Below, piece after piece: positions 51,184 to 63,579 of a DNA stretch of 64,000 bases. The notes beneath the pieces are model-generated. The model ran no database searches. It had not been told where the DNA came from and worked only from the letters and a program-made list of their open reading frames with translations. The position numbers and the translations under genes are program-made. This DNA comes from Epiperipatus broadwayi (taxonomy: Eukaryota; Onychophora; Udeonychophora; Euonychophora; Peripatidae): the NCBI GenBank assembly GCA_028023455.1, contig JAQFVV010006449.1, positions 250,001 to 314,000 on the forward strand. The letters run 5' to 3'. Within the stretch, counting starts at the first letter, position 1, and every line of letters starts with the position of its first letter.

Positions 51184-52975
51184 ACTCAATCTATCTGAAA
51201 CAGAGGGCGCCACCTAGACCACTACGTGTCTGGAAAATTTGTTTACTGTGATCAGAATAGATGATGGTTTGTGCTGACTAGACTCAGGGAGAAACAAGAG
51301 ATCTTAAATTGTTTAGACAATTGAGACAAAAGCACAAAGACAAACGTCAGCCAAATTAAGTTTAAACATATTTCATAAATTTTATTATGAGAAAATAAAT
51401 TATTAAATATAAGTTTATGACACAATAGATGAGGGTTAACTCTGGCATGTACCAGACATACTAAAGGCAAAGCTATGACAGACTGACTGATCTTCTAATA
51501 AACAAATTTAAAAGGGAGGAAGCAAATTTCATTCAGCAGAGGATTCACCTAAACATTGGTTTTCACTTTCAGATATTTAAACCCTATGCCCCTGAAATTG
51601 ATCAAAGACTCCAGTGCTGATGAGCTGTTCGAGGTCTAAAATTGGTCAGACCTTGAATGTCCTTATATCAGTATGAGCTGCACCTATTATTATGTTTAAA
51701 ATAACGGTGATTGATCCACCTCAAGAACAATTGAAAAATATCATTGAAACGAAGAAACAATTAAACCTGGTGAATCCCAGCCAAACGATTGGCGAAAATT
51801 ACTTTAAAATTAATAATTAATGGTCCCAATAAAAGACAAGTAAATGATTAGAAAAACAGTTACATCTGCCCCAGCAAATAAAGAAAAGAATAATAAACTT
51901 ACAAACAAATTCTGAGTACACGCTCTGATAAATTTAAAGCACACATAATAACTACAAAAAGAAATCTATCGGAGAGTGCACATGAGTACAAAATATCAAA
52001 AGTTTAAATACTCTAGCAGAACGAAAGTATTGCTCACCTGTAATTTAAGAAAGGATAAATTTTATCTTCCTGCTGATGACTTATAAAATTACAAAGAAAA
52101 ACACAATTCTAATTTCTGCTTTTAGAGATATTAAAAACGAAATCTCCACCTGTGGAAAATTAGACAATAAATTTGTCAGCCAAAATATTTTTGGAGGTTT
52201 AGCAAGAGGGCAAACATAGAGTATAAAATTAATTATTGAATACTAAATAATTACAGGTAAGCATAAAAAATATATGCAAGACTGCTAAAGCATTTAGAAA
52301 AGTGAGGCATAAAATATAAAACTCATTCGTCACTCTCCAATAAACAAAACTGAAAGCTAATTGGAATCTTAAAACTAAGATTCCAAGACACACTACAAAA
52401 TATTGGAAATTAGAGCAAATATTAAATATGAGGCTATATTGATTTAAGAATACATATTTATGATTAGATTGAGTGGAGATTTAATGAGAATTAATTTACC
52501 CTGGGAAGAATAAAAAGAAAATAGTTACCTTTCGGTAAAAGCAATGTTCACGTAGAGTGCACACTTTTACTTAAGTTCATTTTCAGGTCTTTAGACAATG
52601 GCAAGGTAGATGTAACGAAGTTCCGGCTTCTTTTAGGTGTTTAAGGCATTACTGGGGCAAACTTGGAAGGCCAGGGATCCGTCTTTTGTTGAATTAGCAA
52701 GCCATTCACGTGGTGACAACACGTATATAATTTTTCATCTTGTGGCAAGCAGAAGTATTTAATAACAGCTCTTGTCCTTTAAGAATTTAAATGTCCGCAC
52801 TAATATAAACTTTTACTTTAGAAACAGCTTGTCTATTTACGAATAATGAATTAACTGACACTTCAAATTTTCAGGGCTATTTATATGTTGCTCCATTTCC
52901 CGTGAAACACTTTCCTTGTTGTTCAATTTCTTCGCCTTAGGCAGGGCAAATATTAATCTCCCACTCAATCTATCT
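51184..52975. repeat. 1.77-kb segment between 13-bp direct repeats
   Basis: ACTCAATCTATCT occurs at 51184-51196 and 52963-52975. Sequence inside differs in composition from its surroundings, with GC-richer ends (GAGGGCGCCACC just inside the left repeat). Read on the minus strand, the right end is TGGCGCC-containing, but no polymerase, TIR or LTR pair was found. It could be an insertion with a target-site duplication; a chance pair of 13-mers is possible. Confidence 0.35.
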
Positions 52976-53692
52976 AAGAATTCTACCCAGGTATTATTGG
53001 AATGAAAACAACTACATAAAAATCAAATCTCTGCTATCAAAATTGTTTACAATAATTAAAATAAAAACAACAGGAATGCAATTAGCTAGCCAGCTTGTTT
53101 TTAAATCAAATGGATTTAAAAACAGGTGGTATATGGAAACTATTTTAAAATAAATCGATAAACATTTTTAAAAAAATCCGTTTTACATATAAACGCGTGT
53201 ATACTTTGATACATGCATTCTTTTTAAATAAATATTGCAAATTTAAACTCTACGTTTAATTAAAATTAAAAGCTTAATAAATTTCTTTTTTTTGTAATGA
53301 CACCATTGAATCGGATTTCAATCAGGTTCAATATATATATATATATATATATAATTCTAATTTGGGGTTTGCAACAAGATCAAACCCATGGATTTCTAAT
53401 TATGTCCTGTCCTGTGTATAATTAAACTCTCCAGGACTTTCTCCAAATAAAAGGCCTCTGCAAATTGGTGAATCCACTACACCTGGGCCACACCATGCTT
53501 AATAACATTTCTCTAACTACTGCCCTAAGGTGGGGGTTTTAGATTTTATTTTTGTCTAGAAGACTGACCCTATTTTGAATTTTTTACCATTATGTCAGTA
53601 ACGTCAGTACCTTGATTATAATAACTTTTTGCTTCATGACCTAATTTTAGTGCTGTAATATTAAAATTGTGCTCTGCTCATATATATATATA
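52976..53692. other. Non-genic stretch
   Basis: Contains (TA)n at 53331-53353 and 53680-53695. The part at 53355-53670 is less AT-rich than its surroundings and has the look of a dispersed repeat, but no second copy is present here. Confidence 0.4.
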
Positions 53693-54051
53693 TATGAAAA
53701 ACAAAAAACACAAGTTAAAAACTTGCATACGCTTGTATTTATGACTATAGATGGCGTTATACCAAAAACACCTTCAAGCGTTTGTTTACATAAACATCAG
53801 AGCGAGTATTTCACTATCTCTAACTTAATTTCCACCTTCATATCATGATTTTAAGCTATTTGCTATTGTCAGTGAAGGACAGGATTAAAAAACTAGATCT
53901 AAAACACAAACTCTGAGTGTTTAAGAAACAGTTTCTATTCAGCTTGCAAGCGTGAATCTTTTAGACACATAATGTCTTCAAACTCAGCATCGCATGCCAG
54001 ATAGCTACAAACAAACACTTGAAGGTGTTTTTGGTATAACGCCATCTATAG

Positions 54052-54053
<2 letters not shown>
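53693..54053. mobile_element. MITE-like element with 45-bp TIRs, set in (TA)n
   Basis: Inverted repeats at 53743-53787 and 54009-54053 agree at 44 of 45 bases, starting GACTATAGATGGCGTTATAC. A further 50 bases on the left (CAAAAAACACAAGTTAAAAA) are shared with copies near 61-62 kb, where they also occur inverted at the right end. The full TIR is therefore about 93 bp and the right end here is truncated. Both sides run straight into (TA)n. No coding capacity. Confidence 0.85.
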
Positions 54054-54109
<56 letters not shown>

Positions 54110-54116
54110 ATATATA
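54054..54116. repeat. (TA)n microsatellite, nearly pure
   Basis: TA tract with one TTTATA interruption, immediately after the right TIR. Confidence 0.95.
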
Positions 54117-54954
54117 AATTCCTATATTACTAGTTCTATTAATTAATAATGTTATTTTAGTCTTATACAATCCCACCATCATAATTTGTTATTTTTGTAT
54201 TTAAAAGTATATGTCTTGGGGAAAAATAAAGCGTTCTTCTTAATAATGTTAATTAAAAGAATTTTCAATCAATATTTTGTCTCATAACTAAATATAGTTT
54301 TCAAATGTGTTTTATTTATTTTCATGACTGTAATGGTGTGAAAATAGTTTTATTATATGAAACCTGAAATGCTCCCCAAAATTATATGTTAGTCACCATG
54401 TTTCAGAACCGTAGATAAATAAGTTAATAGCTGTAATTTTTATAATAAATGATTGGCATCTTAATACCATACCCACAAAAGATGTATGTTCATGTCTATC
54501 TATTATTCATTAAACAAAAGAGCATTTGAGAACCCTTAGCATAAATTCCAACATGTAATTGGCTATGGCTTGGTATACCACTCTTCCATTCACATCTTAA
54601 TGTACATAATCAATTTATTATTGTATTAAACTATTTTTATTGTCTAACTTATTTGAGTTGTTCAAATTACCTTCTCTTCACTTCCATGTGTACAACCATG
54701 CATATGCCTATTTTAGTTAATTCATAATGTAATTAATATATGTATCACTGTCTTCTTTGCTGTGGTAGTGGGCCAGACTTAAGAATAAATTATTGCATGT
54801 CATCATCATATGTTATTCATTAGGCATTTGATCTGGAGATTAGGGAATGAGTTCGAATAAAGGTTGGTCCCTGACCTAAATCTCATATCTGACTGGGTTT
54901 GAAGTACATTTTTTAGTTCCTGCTTATGTTAGATCGATCAATATGTTTTGACTG
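54117..54954. other. Non-genic stretch
   Basis: No gene seen. A weak tRNA-like stretch near 54.78-54.88 kb was considered and not accepted. Confidence 0.45.
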
Positions 54955-56045
54955 GCACAAAAGTAATAGAGAACAAGTCCTCCCACGATTATTAAATCTT
55001 CTGAATTGCTCATGATTTGAAATGAAGAAATGAGATATGCATTTAAATTTATGAAGAAGGGAAAAGCTCAAGGTAATGTTGGAATTATAAGCGATATTTT
55101 AAAAAAAGTTGGCGAAAAAAACAATTATTTTTGGCAAAGTTACAAACCAAATGTCTAAATGATAAACATGTACCAGATGATTAGATGATTGCAACTGTAA
55201 TATTAATATTTAAAAAAAGGTAATAAAGAAGACATGAGAAATTGTATATTTATTAGTTTTTTATCAGTTTTATAGAAAATTTTAACAAAACATTGCAATG
55301 TTTCGACAGAAAACATTTGATTTCAATCAACCAAATGAACAAACTGGATTTCAAAGTGATTTTATTACAGTGGATCACATGCAAGTATTTATAGAAGGTA
55401 TATAAGATGACCAATGAATACGAATTACCATTATGGTATAAAAATACATTTGATTATATAAGCATTTTTTCTGGAATTAAAGCATTGGATCATTAAGGTA
55501 TAGACCCATAATATTGCCATATTCTGAAGAATATTTCTAAAAATGCAATAGCAAAAATTAGATTACATAATGATACTAAGAAGTTTAACATTGAAAAAAG
55601 TGTAAGTCAGGGTGACCCAATATCTCCAAAACATTTTACAGCAGTGCTGTAATAAGTATTTCATGGATTAAAATGGAAACGCACAGGAATAAAAGTAAAT
55701 AAAGAATATTATATGATTTACATTTTGCAGACGATGTAGTTGTTTTTTAAAATAAAGCTTCAACATTTCAGGAAATGTAAAAAATTATCAGATGAAAGTA
55801 AGAAAATAGGACTAAAGGTAAACATTAGGAACTTAATATTCAATGGATTTTTTCGTAAATTAAATTAAAGATTGATAATGATGAGTTAAAAAAAGTTAAC
55901 AAGTACAAATATCTTAGACAGATTATTACTATAGATAAAAACGTAATGGGTAAAATTAATCATACACATAAACCTGGTTCAAGTGTTTACAATTTAACTA
56001 TTTGAAAGATCAAAATATGCCTTAAATGTAAAATTCATAAATACC
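54955..56045 (+). pseudogene. RTE-like LINE fragment, truncated at both ends
   Basis: Aligns with about 36.18-37.30 kb of the intact RTE-like copy. Matching blocks include TTTATGAAGAAGGGAAAAGC, the RT palm segment around GCATTGGATCATTAAGGTAT, motif B (AGTCAGGGTGACCCAATATC) and motif C, where TTTTGCAGACGATGTAG encodes FADDV, the canonical form. Many stops and indels break every frame. The endonuclease and the last 430 bases are missing. It is older than the nested copy but keeps the usual Ala in motif C. Confidence 0.85.
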
Positions 56046-56535
56046 AAATGAAACATCAGTTTAATAAATAGAAGTTAATAATAGTAACTTAATTTAAAAT
56101 GTAAATAATGACTACAACCATTTGATAATGCTTATCTTCTAGTCAAATTTCAATAAGTTATGAAAAGAAATACAATGCCAATGCATATCTTTTAACTTTA
56201 ATCATGCTTATATTTAGTTTACCGATGTCGTTGTCATTTGAACATGAAAATATGTATGTCACTTTGATTGATTTTACAGCATAAATGCTGTCAAATCACA
56301 AGTGAAGTATTTGAAAGGATCAAGGCAGTTCTTTCTGTTCAAAAACCTAAACTATAAAATAATGTCAGAGTAATAATTGTCTGCCCTTTATAAAAGTAAT
56401 CCCTGCATCTTTTGTGACTCATGTACATGTATACTTTGGCATGCTCCTATAATCTATTTATTCACAATGTAAACATATATATGCAAATTGATATTTATGT
56501 AAACAATTCTTTGGTCTAATAAAATTTCTTCAGAC

Positions 56536-56536
<1 letters not shown>
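56046..56536. other. Non-genic stretch
   Basis: Nothing recognised. Confidence 0.5.
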
Positions 56537-56590
<54 letters not shown>

Positions 56591-56611
56591 AATAATAATA
56601 ATAATAATAAT
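56537..56611. repeat. (ATC)n then (AAT)n microsatellite
   Basis: About 18 ATC units change abruptly to seven AAT units at about 56590. Confidence 0.97.
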
Positions 56612-56815
56612 AGTGGTAATGGTATTGTTAGTGTTATTTATAGTGATAGTAGCAGTAGTAATAGAAGGAATAGTAGTAGTAAAAGTTGTTGTAATAGTAG
56701 AAATAGTAATAGTAGTAGGCATAGAAGAGATAGTAGTAGGAGAAGTCAGAGGAAGAGTAATAGTATGAGTAGAAATAACAGTAGGAGTAGAAATAGTAAT
56801 ATAGGCATAGAAATG
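56612..56815. repeat. Degenerate (TAG/TAA) trinucleotide tract, nearly C-free
   Basis: About 200 bases of interrupted three-base periodicity dominated by TAG, GTA and AAT triplets, with hardly any C on the plus strand. It continues the microsatellite and looks like an old, mutated part of the same array. The Ser/Tyr/Thr-rich frames on the minus strand are artefacts. Confidence 0.85.
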
Positions 56816-57523
56816 CTTGTTTGGAAAATAAATTGATTTGTATACACAGAAGACCGATTTTAATTATGCATAAAATAAAATAATTTATTTTTAAAAAATC
56901 TAAATAAATAGTGATATAGGTTTTCATTAATTTTTATTTTGTGTTTTATTATTATTCTAACATATACTAAATTGTTATTTTTTTAGCGTATACATCTGGG
57001 TCTCTTTTTATGTATTAAATAAGTTCCACAGAAAATGCACATTATAAAAATCGCACAAAAAATAGACTTAACTTACCTTGAAAAATGAGGGATATGCTTT
57101 ATAATTTTCAAAAATTGCATAAAACCAAAGCAACATGGCAAAATCACTTTAAAATTCATATAAGAGAAGTAAGAAAAAAGTGTGACTAATAAAAAACTTT
57201 AAATATTTGAAAGAAAAAAATTGATACAAAGCAAACTTTTTTTTTTTTTATTAACTATTTCATTTTATTCAAAGAAATATGTTTTTACATATTTTCATAC
57301 ATATTTTAATTATTATTGCTATTTGCAGTTCGTGGTTCATTTGTGAACTGGTAAGAAATCAGATTTATCACAAGAGGAAATAAAATTAGCACCACCTTAA
57401 GTCTGATGCTGCGTTAATGGTTATCTGCCAACAATTAAACTTTGATATGATGATTTTAATAATTGTTTATGAAGCTTGCGATATCCAGATTGCTATATCT
57501 AGCTGTTAGAGAATGCACTTCCA

Positions 57524-58539
<1,016 letters not shown>

Positions 58540-58910
58540 TTACGTAGGTACAACTTTTATTGGGTAGATTAGATGTTTTCATCGGACTTCAGCTGGAGAA
58601 TGTGATATGTTTTTTGAGGTTTTAACACTGCATTCTTGATTCTGGATAGATAATAAGCTGACTGATATAACTCACTGATAGTTTGTACTGAACTGTTATC
58701 TCAAATGCAACTGAACTCAACTCAAACTCGATTGACTGTCTGCTAAAAAATTGTCCATTTATACATATGTGTTGTCATCTTGATATCCTCCAGCTATATC
58801 TGTTGTTGAAATTCCTTTGATAATCCTTTAACCATGTGTTTTTGGAGATCATTTAATTAGTAGCCATGCAAAGGTGTTGTTTTTATATTTTTAATTAGTA
58901 GCCACTGCTG
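58540..58910 (-). promoter_or_regulatory. Possible solo LTR on the minus strand
   Basis: On the minus strand a TATAAAT at 58757-58763 is followed about 200 bases downstream by AATAAA at 58556-58561, with a TGGCTACTAATTAAA pair upstream (near 58.86 and 58.90 kb). TATA box then poly(A) signal at that spacing is LTR-like. TG/CA ends, a target-site duplication and a second LTR were not found, so the assignment is tentative. Confidence 0.2.
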
Positions 58911-59080
58911 AGTGTTTTTTAATTTTTTAACTTTCATTTATTTTTAAGATTTAATCTGCATACATTCATTACATTTACAGTTGCATGCACATATATAATT
59001 TAAGATCCATTCACTATTTAATTTTAAGATGACTTAAATAAAAAGAGATTTATGTTTTTAAACTTTTAACTTATATTTCA

Positions 59081-59458
<378 letters not shown>

Positions 59459-59691
59459 TAAATTATCGTAATATATTTCTTACTATAAGATCTTTTCATT
59501 AACTCGTAGTAAATCGTAAGATTTCGCGAGTAATAATGTACTATAAGAATTGTGGACTTAATTAGTGAAGTATTTAATAGCTTCACACTCTTAGATCAAA
59601 ACACTTCTGCTTCACCTATTTATATATAAAAGTAGGTTGAAGTAAAGAAGGGATTCTCTCTAGGGATTCTCTCTTTTCTTCATAGCGTAAG

Positions 59692-59773
59692 CATGTGTTT
59701 TAAAGACCTACAGAGGTCCCTAGTGACGATTTTTTCAGACGCTCATTGCTAAGGTTTACAGCCTTGTTAAAAC

Positions 59774-59775
<2 letters not shown>
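59692..59775 (+). repeat. Third copy of the palindrome arm
   Basis: GCATGTGTTTTAAAGACC (the inverse of the loop) runs into a copy of the palindrome's right arm, through CAGAGGTCCCTAGTGACGAT and ending GTTAAAACTA. There the arm text gives way to a new AAT tract. Confidence 0.9.

Positions 59776-59812
<37 letters not shown>
59774..59812. repeat. (AAT)n microsatellite, 13 units
   Basis: Begins at the point where the arm sequence would read ACTATTACTGAAATAA, so the tract seems to have grown from within the arm. Confidence 0.93.
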
Positions 59813-59813
<1 letters not shown>

Positions 59814-60009
59814 TCTTTATTTCTTTTATAAACTTTTAGTTTGATGCTTCTGAAGTGAACCCCCTCCCCATTCTGACTCATTAATTGATTGTAACTTTTT
59901 ATTCAAAAACTGTTAGACTTTTAATTTTACATTTTTCTTTTACAAAAGATTTTTCTTTATTTGAACATTTTTTATAAACAAAATTATTATGTGCCAACAC
60001 AATGATGGT

Positions 60010-60124
<115 letters not shown>

Positions 60125-60171
60125 TGTTAATACTGACTAATGATTACATTTTCTTTTATACACAATCATAT

Positions 60172-60301
60172 AGAAACTTTTAGACAGAAAAAAGTTACAA
60201 GTAAAAATATTTAAAAACTTTTAAAGATACATTATTTTTAGATAAAAATTAAAAGATATTAAATATTTGTATGTGTAACTCTTTTCTGTCTAAAAGTTTC
60301 T
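60172..60301. repeat. 130-bp miniature inverted-repeat unit
   Basis: Inverted repeats at 60172-60198 and 60275-60301 agree at 26 of 27 bases (AGAAACTTTTAGACAGAAAA start). The 76 bases between are almost all A/T. MITE-like; no target duplication was resolved. Confidence 0.75.
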
Positions 60302-60720
60302 CCATGTATATATGTGTATAAAAATATAAACATATACAGACATACAACTATTTATCTCTTATTAAAATTTAAGAACTTGCTTATAATTCATATCATTAAC
60401 AAGAAAATGATTTTCTAATTGATTAGAAAGTTGAAGACTTTCTTGAATCATTTTTGCTGTGAATCAAACAGGTTCCACTTCTGTTTAATTATCTTTTTCT
60501 AAATCTTCTGCAGTATCTAAATTTATTGTCAATTCTTTTTCAAACAGGTATTTAAAGTATATAAAATTTGATGGGTATGGGAAATCCTGATTTTAAATTA
60601 AATATGAACTTATTTATCGCATAAAAGAAAACTGAATAAAAAGATATTAAGAAGAAACATGAATCACATAACTTCAAATCACACTAAAAAAATCCACACA
60701 AAAAGAGAACCAGATGTGAG

Positions 60721-60723
<3 letters not shown>

Positions 60724-60806
<83 letters not shown>
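60724..60806. repeat. (TA)n microsatellite, about 41 units
   Basis: Pure TA repeat, 80 bases upstream of the candidate exon. Confidence 0.98.
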
Positions 60807-60808
<2 letters not shown>

Positions 60809-60884
60809 AAGCTATATGATTTTGCAATTTTTAATTTTATATTCAAAAATATATTTTGAAATATATATATATTTATTATTTATA

Positions 60885-60949
60885 GAAAACAATGGAGATA
60901 TCCTTACCTTTCTATATTATATTTTCTCTAATTTTCACTTATGCAATAG
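60885..60949 (+). CDS. Candidate first coding exon: signal peptide plus splice donor
   Basis: Coding would start at ATG 60892 in a good initiation context (A at -3, G at +4) and read MEISLPFYIIFSLIFTYAI, then one base of a Gly codon, before a consensus donor AG|GTAAGT at 60950. The peptide has the form of a secretory signal: short N-region, a hydrophobic core of about 12 residues and a small residue near the end. A TTATTTATAG acceptor-like site precedes it at 60884, so a 5' UTR exon could lie upstream. A phase-1 intron after the signal peptide is common in secreted proteins. No further exon can be recognised before the repeats begin at 61.06 kb. A chance match remains possible. Confidence 0.35.
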
Positions 60950-61062
60950 GTAAGTAATATTTTAATATTGATAATAGTAGTGACAGTATTTTGTAGTTTG
61001 TGATAGCTAAAGATTACTAAATAATTTGATCAGTGGATAGGATTAAGAATATATATATATAT

Positions 61063-62006
61063 GACAATAGATGGCATTCTACCAAAAACACCGTCAAGCG
61101 TATATTTTGTTTACATAAATGTCAGAGCAAGCATTCACCATCTCTAACTTTAGTTCCACTTTCAGATCATGATTTCAAGCTATTTTCTATCATCAGTGAA
61201 AGACAGGAATAAGAAACTAGATCTAAACACAAACTCTGAATATTTATGAAACAGTTTCTATTCAGCTTGCAAGCGTGAATCTTTTAGACACGTAATGTCT
61301 TCAAACTCAGCATAGCAAGCCAGATAGCTACATGGGTCTGATCTCAGCTCTGAATCACCACATAGTAGAAGCCTCTGCAATATATATCATTGCAAGAAAG
61401 ACCCCAAAGGTACATTTATGAAAAACAAAAAAATACAAGTTAAAACTTGCTAACGCTTGCATTTATGACAATAGATGGCATTCTACCAAAAACACTGTCA
61501 AGCATATGTTTTGTTTACATAAACATCAGAGCAAGCATTCACTATCTCTAACTTTAGTTCCACTTTCAAATCATGATTTCAAGCTATTTGCTATCATCAG
61601 TGAAAGACAGGAATAAAAGACTAGATCTAAACACAAACTCTGAGTGTTTATGAAACAGTTTCTATTCAGCTTGCAAGCATGAATCTTTTAGACATGTAAT
61701 GTCTTCAAACTCAGCATAGTAAGTCAGATAGCTACATGGGTCTGATATCAGTTCTGAATCACCACATAGTAGAAGCCTCTGCAATATATGTCATTGCAAG
61801 GAAGACCTCAAAGGTACATCTATGAAAAACAAAAAACACAAGTTAAAACTTGCTACTGCTTGTATTTATGACAATAGTTGGCATTCTACCCAAAACACCA
61901 TTTATGTAAAGAAAAAATACGCTTGATGGTGTTTTTGGTAGAATGACATCTATTGTCATAAATACAAGCATTAGCAAGTTTTAACTTGTATTTTTTGTTT
62001 TTCATA
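61063..62006. repeat. Tandem array (404-bp unit) of the TIR family
   Basis: The TIR start GACAATAGATGGCATTCTAC occurs at 61063 and 61467, and again with a T change at 61870, so two full units of 404 and 403 bases lie head to tail. The third is collapsed to left TIR, a 30-base spacer and right TIR, giving a hairpin at 61870-61970. The body matches the single element at 53.74-54.05 kb, but each unit has about 90 extra bases (CATGGGTCTGATCTCAGCTC region). The array starts and ends in short (TA)n. Confidence 0.92.
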
Positions 62007-62640
62007 TATATAGTGATTACTGTATTTATAAATATTCAATTATATTATTACACACATACACTATATATATATATATATATATATAATTTCTAGAAGATGT
62101 CATATAATAAAAACGTAATAGCTAAATAGGTGAGATTTCAGTACAATAACAAGTACTTTCCTCAGAACATATTTCTCAAATCATAAGAATGTCTGTGGTA
62201 ACATTTAAAATGGTTCATTTTTTCTTTTGTTCTTTTCTTATTTTTAAATTATATTCATTGAGAAGTTTTCAAAAAATATTTTATCCTACAATACCATTTT
62301 ATTTCAATTATTATTTAATTTTCTTTAATTCACACTTTTCATTTATACTCTTAGGCCTAAATTAACAGTATTAAAAAAGAAGCTATTAGAGGATAATTTT
62401 TTTTTAAACTTTTTAACCAATACAACATGAGAATGAGGAGAAAATAGCAAAAGTAAAAAATATTGATGTTACTTCTCACCAAACACAATCTGATGATATG
62501 AAAAAGAAACAGCTCTAAGCAAAGTACTTGTCATTATAATAAAACCTTAGCTATTTAGCTATTATAATTTATTATATGGAAACTCTTGAAAATAATATTG
62601 AGGATTTATTTATCCATGAGAATATATATATAAAATACAT
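62007..62640. other. Non-genic stretch
   Basis: (TA)12 near 62.06-62.08 kb. A TTTCAGTACAATAACAAGTA motif at 62.14 kb resembles the arm of the palindrome at 41.6 kb, and GCAAAGTACTTGTCATTATA near 62.52 kb is a loose inverted partner. No gene. Confidence 0.45.
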
Positions 62641-62871
62641 ATTTTGCGGGTTCTTCCGTGTTAAAAACTTTTAATATCAATATACTGATGTTTCGACTTG
62701 GTCACACAAGCCATCCACAGAGTTATAAAAAGGTAGAAAGACGGTTGTAGAGGCGCTACAATCACTGGTTTGAGTAAAACATTAAAAATCCCACCAATAG
62801 CAAAAATGTTAAATTTAAGAATGTTTTTTAAAAAAATCTTTCCAAATAGGAGGAAGTTTGCACGTATCATT

Positions 62872-63579
62872 TCACTTATTGATACAATCTGGCCTTTTAA
62901 GTATCTCAATGGCTTCTCTGATTTTGCATTGGTAGAGATTATCACATCTGGATATGATCCTGGTACTAGAAAAATCTATTTTATGACCTGAATCTATAGT
63001 ATGGAGTGAGAGTGCTGATGATGATGAGTGTTGTTTAACTGCATTAGCATGCTCATCTCTCCTAACACTGATGCGATGATTACTCATACCTATGTAAGAA
63101 GCTTTACTATTTTTACATGAGATTTGATAGACACCATGAGATTCAAGAGGGATTGAATCCTTAGGCTTGGTTATTATATTGCTGATCTTTTGATGAGCAG
63201 AAAATGCTGTATCTATATTATAGCATTTTAATATACATCCGATACTGTCTGTAGTTCCTTTTACATATGGAACACAAATCCTAATAGCTGACTTATCATC
63301 TTTTTGTTTCCTATTTTGTCTATTTTGGGCTTGAAATAAGGCTTTTTTTATAAATTTGTAATTATAACTATTTGCTAATAAAACACTATTAATATGATTT
63401 ATTTCTTCTTTCAGATGTGTGTCATCTGAAAGGTTAATTGCTCTATTTAAAAGAGTTTTGGCTACAGAAACTATCTGAGTTGGGTGATGATGAGAATGGA
63501 AATGTAAATATCTGTCTGTGTGTGTATCTTTTCTGTAAATAGAAAAAGATAAACTATTTGGTGTTCTGGTGACTAGAAC
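62872..63579 (-). CDS. Penelope-like element, C-terminal region with GIY-YIG endonuclease (5'-truncated)
   Basis: A stop-free minus-strand frame of 235 residues ends at TGA 62872. It begins inside the element with LVTRTPNSLSFSIYRK and THTDRYLHFHSHHHP, then KTLLNRAI: the block near the end of Penelope-like reverse transcriptases. A lysine-rich linker is followed by SHGVYQISC and YIGMSNHR, the GVY and YIG strands of a GIY-YIG nuclease, with VRRDEH on the helix where the catalytic Arg is expected. Known for the family: RT plus GIY-YIG mediates insertion. The RT palm is missing because the copy stops at the palindrome centre, where a TAG closes the frame. It is not autonomous. About 230 bases of 3' UTR follow, to about 62.64 kb. 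Confidence 0.85.
   Translation of the reverse strand, partial: VLVTRTPNSLSFSIYRKDTHTDRYLHFHSHHHPTQIVSVAKTLLNRAINLSDDTHLKEEINHINSVLLANSYNYKFIKKALFQAQNRQNRKQKDDKSAIRICVPYVKGTTDSIGCILKCYNIDTAFSAHQKISNIITKPKDSIPLESHGVYQISCKNSKASYIGMSNHRISVRRDEHANAVKQHSSSSALSLHTIDSGHKIDFSSTRIISRCDNLYQCKIREAIEILKRPDCINK

Noticed and set aside
54755-54885. tRNA-like stretch with GAGTTCGAATAAAGG
   Set aside because: No A box at proper distance and no stems; the B-box resemblance is partial.
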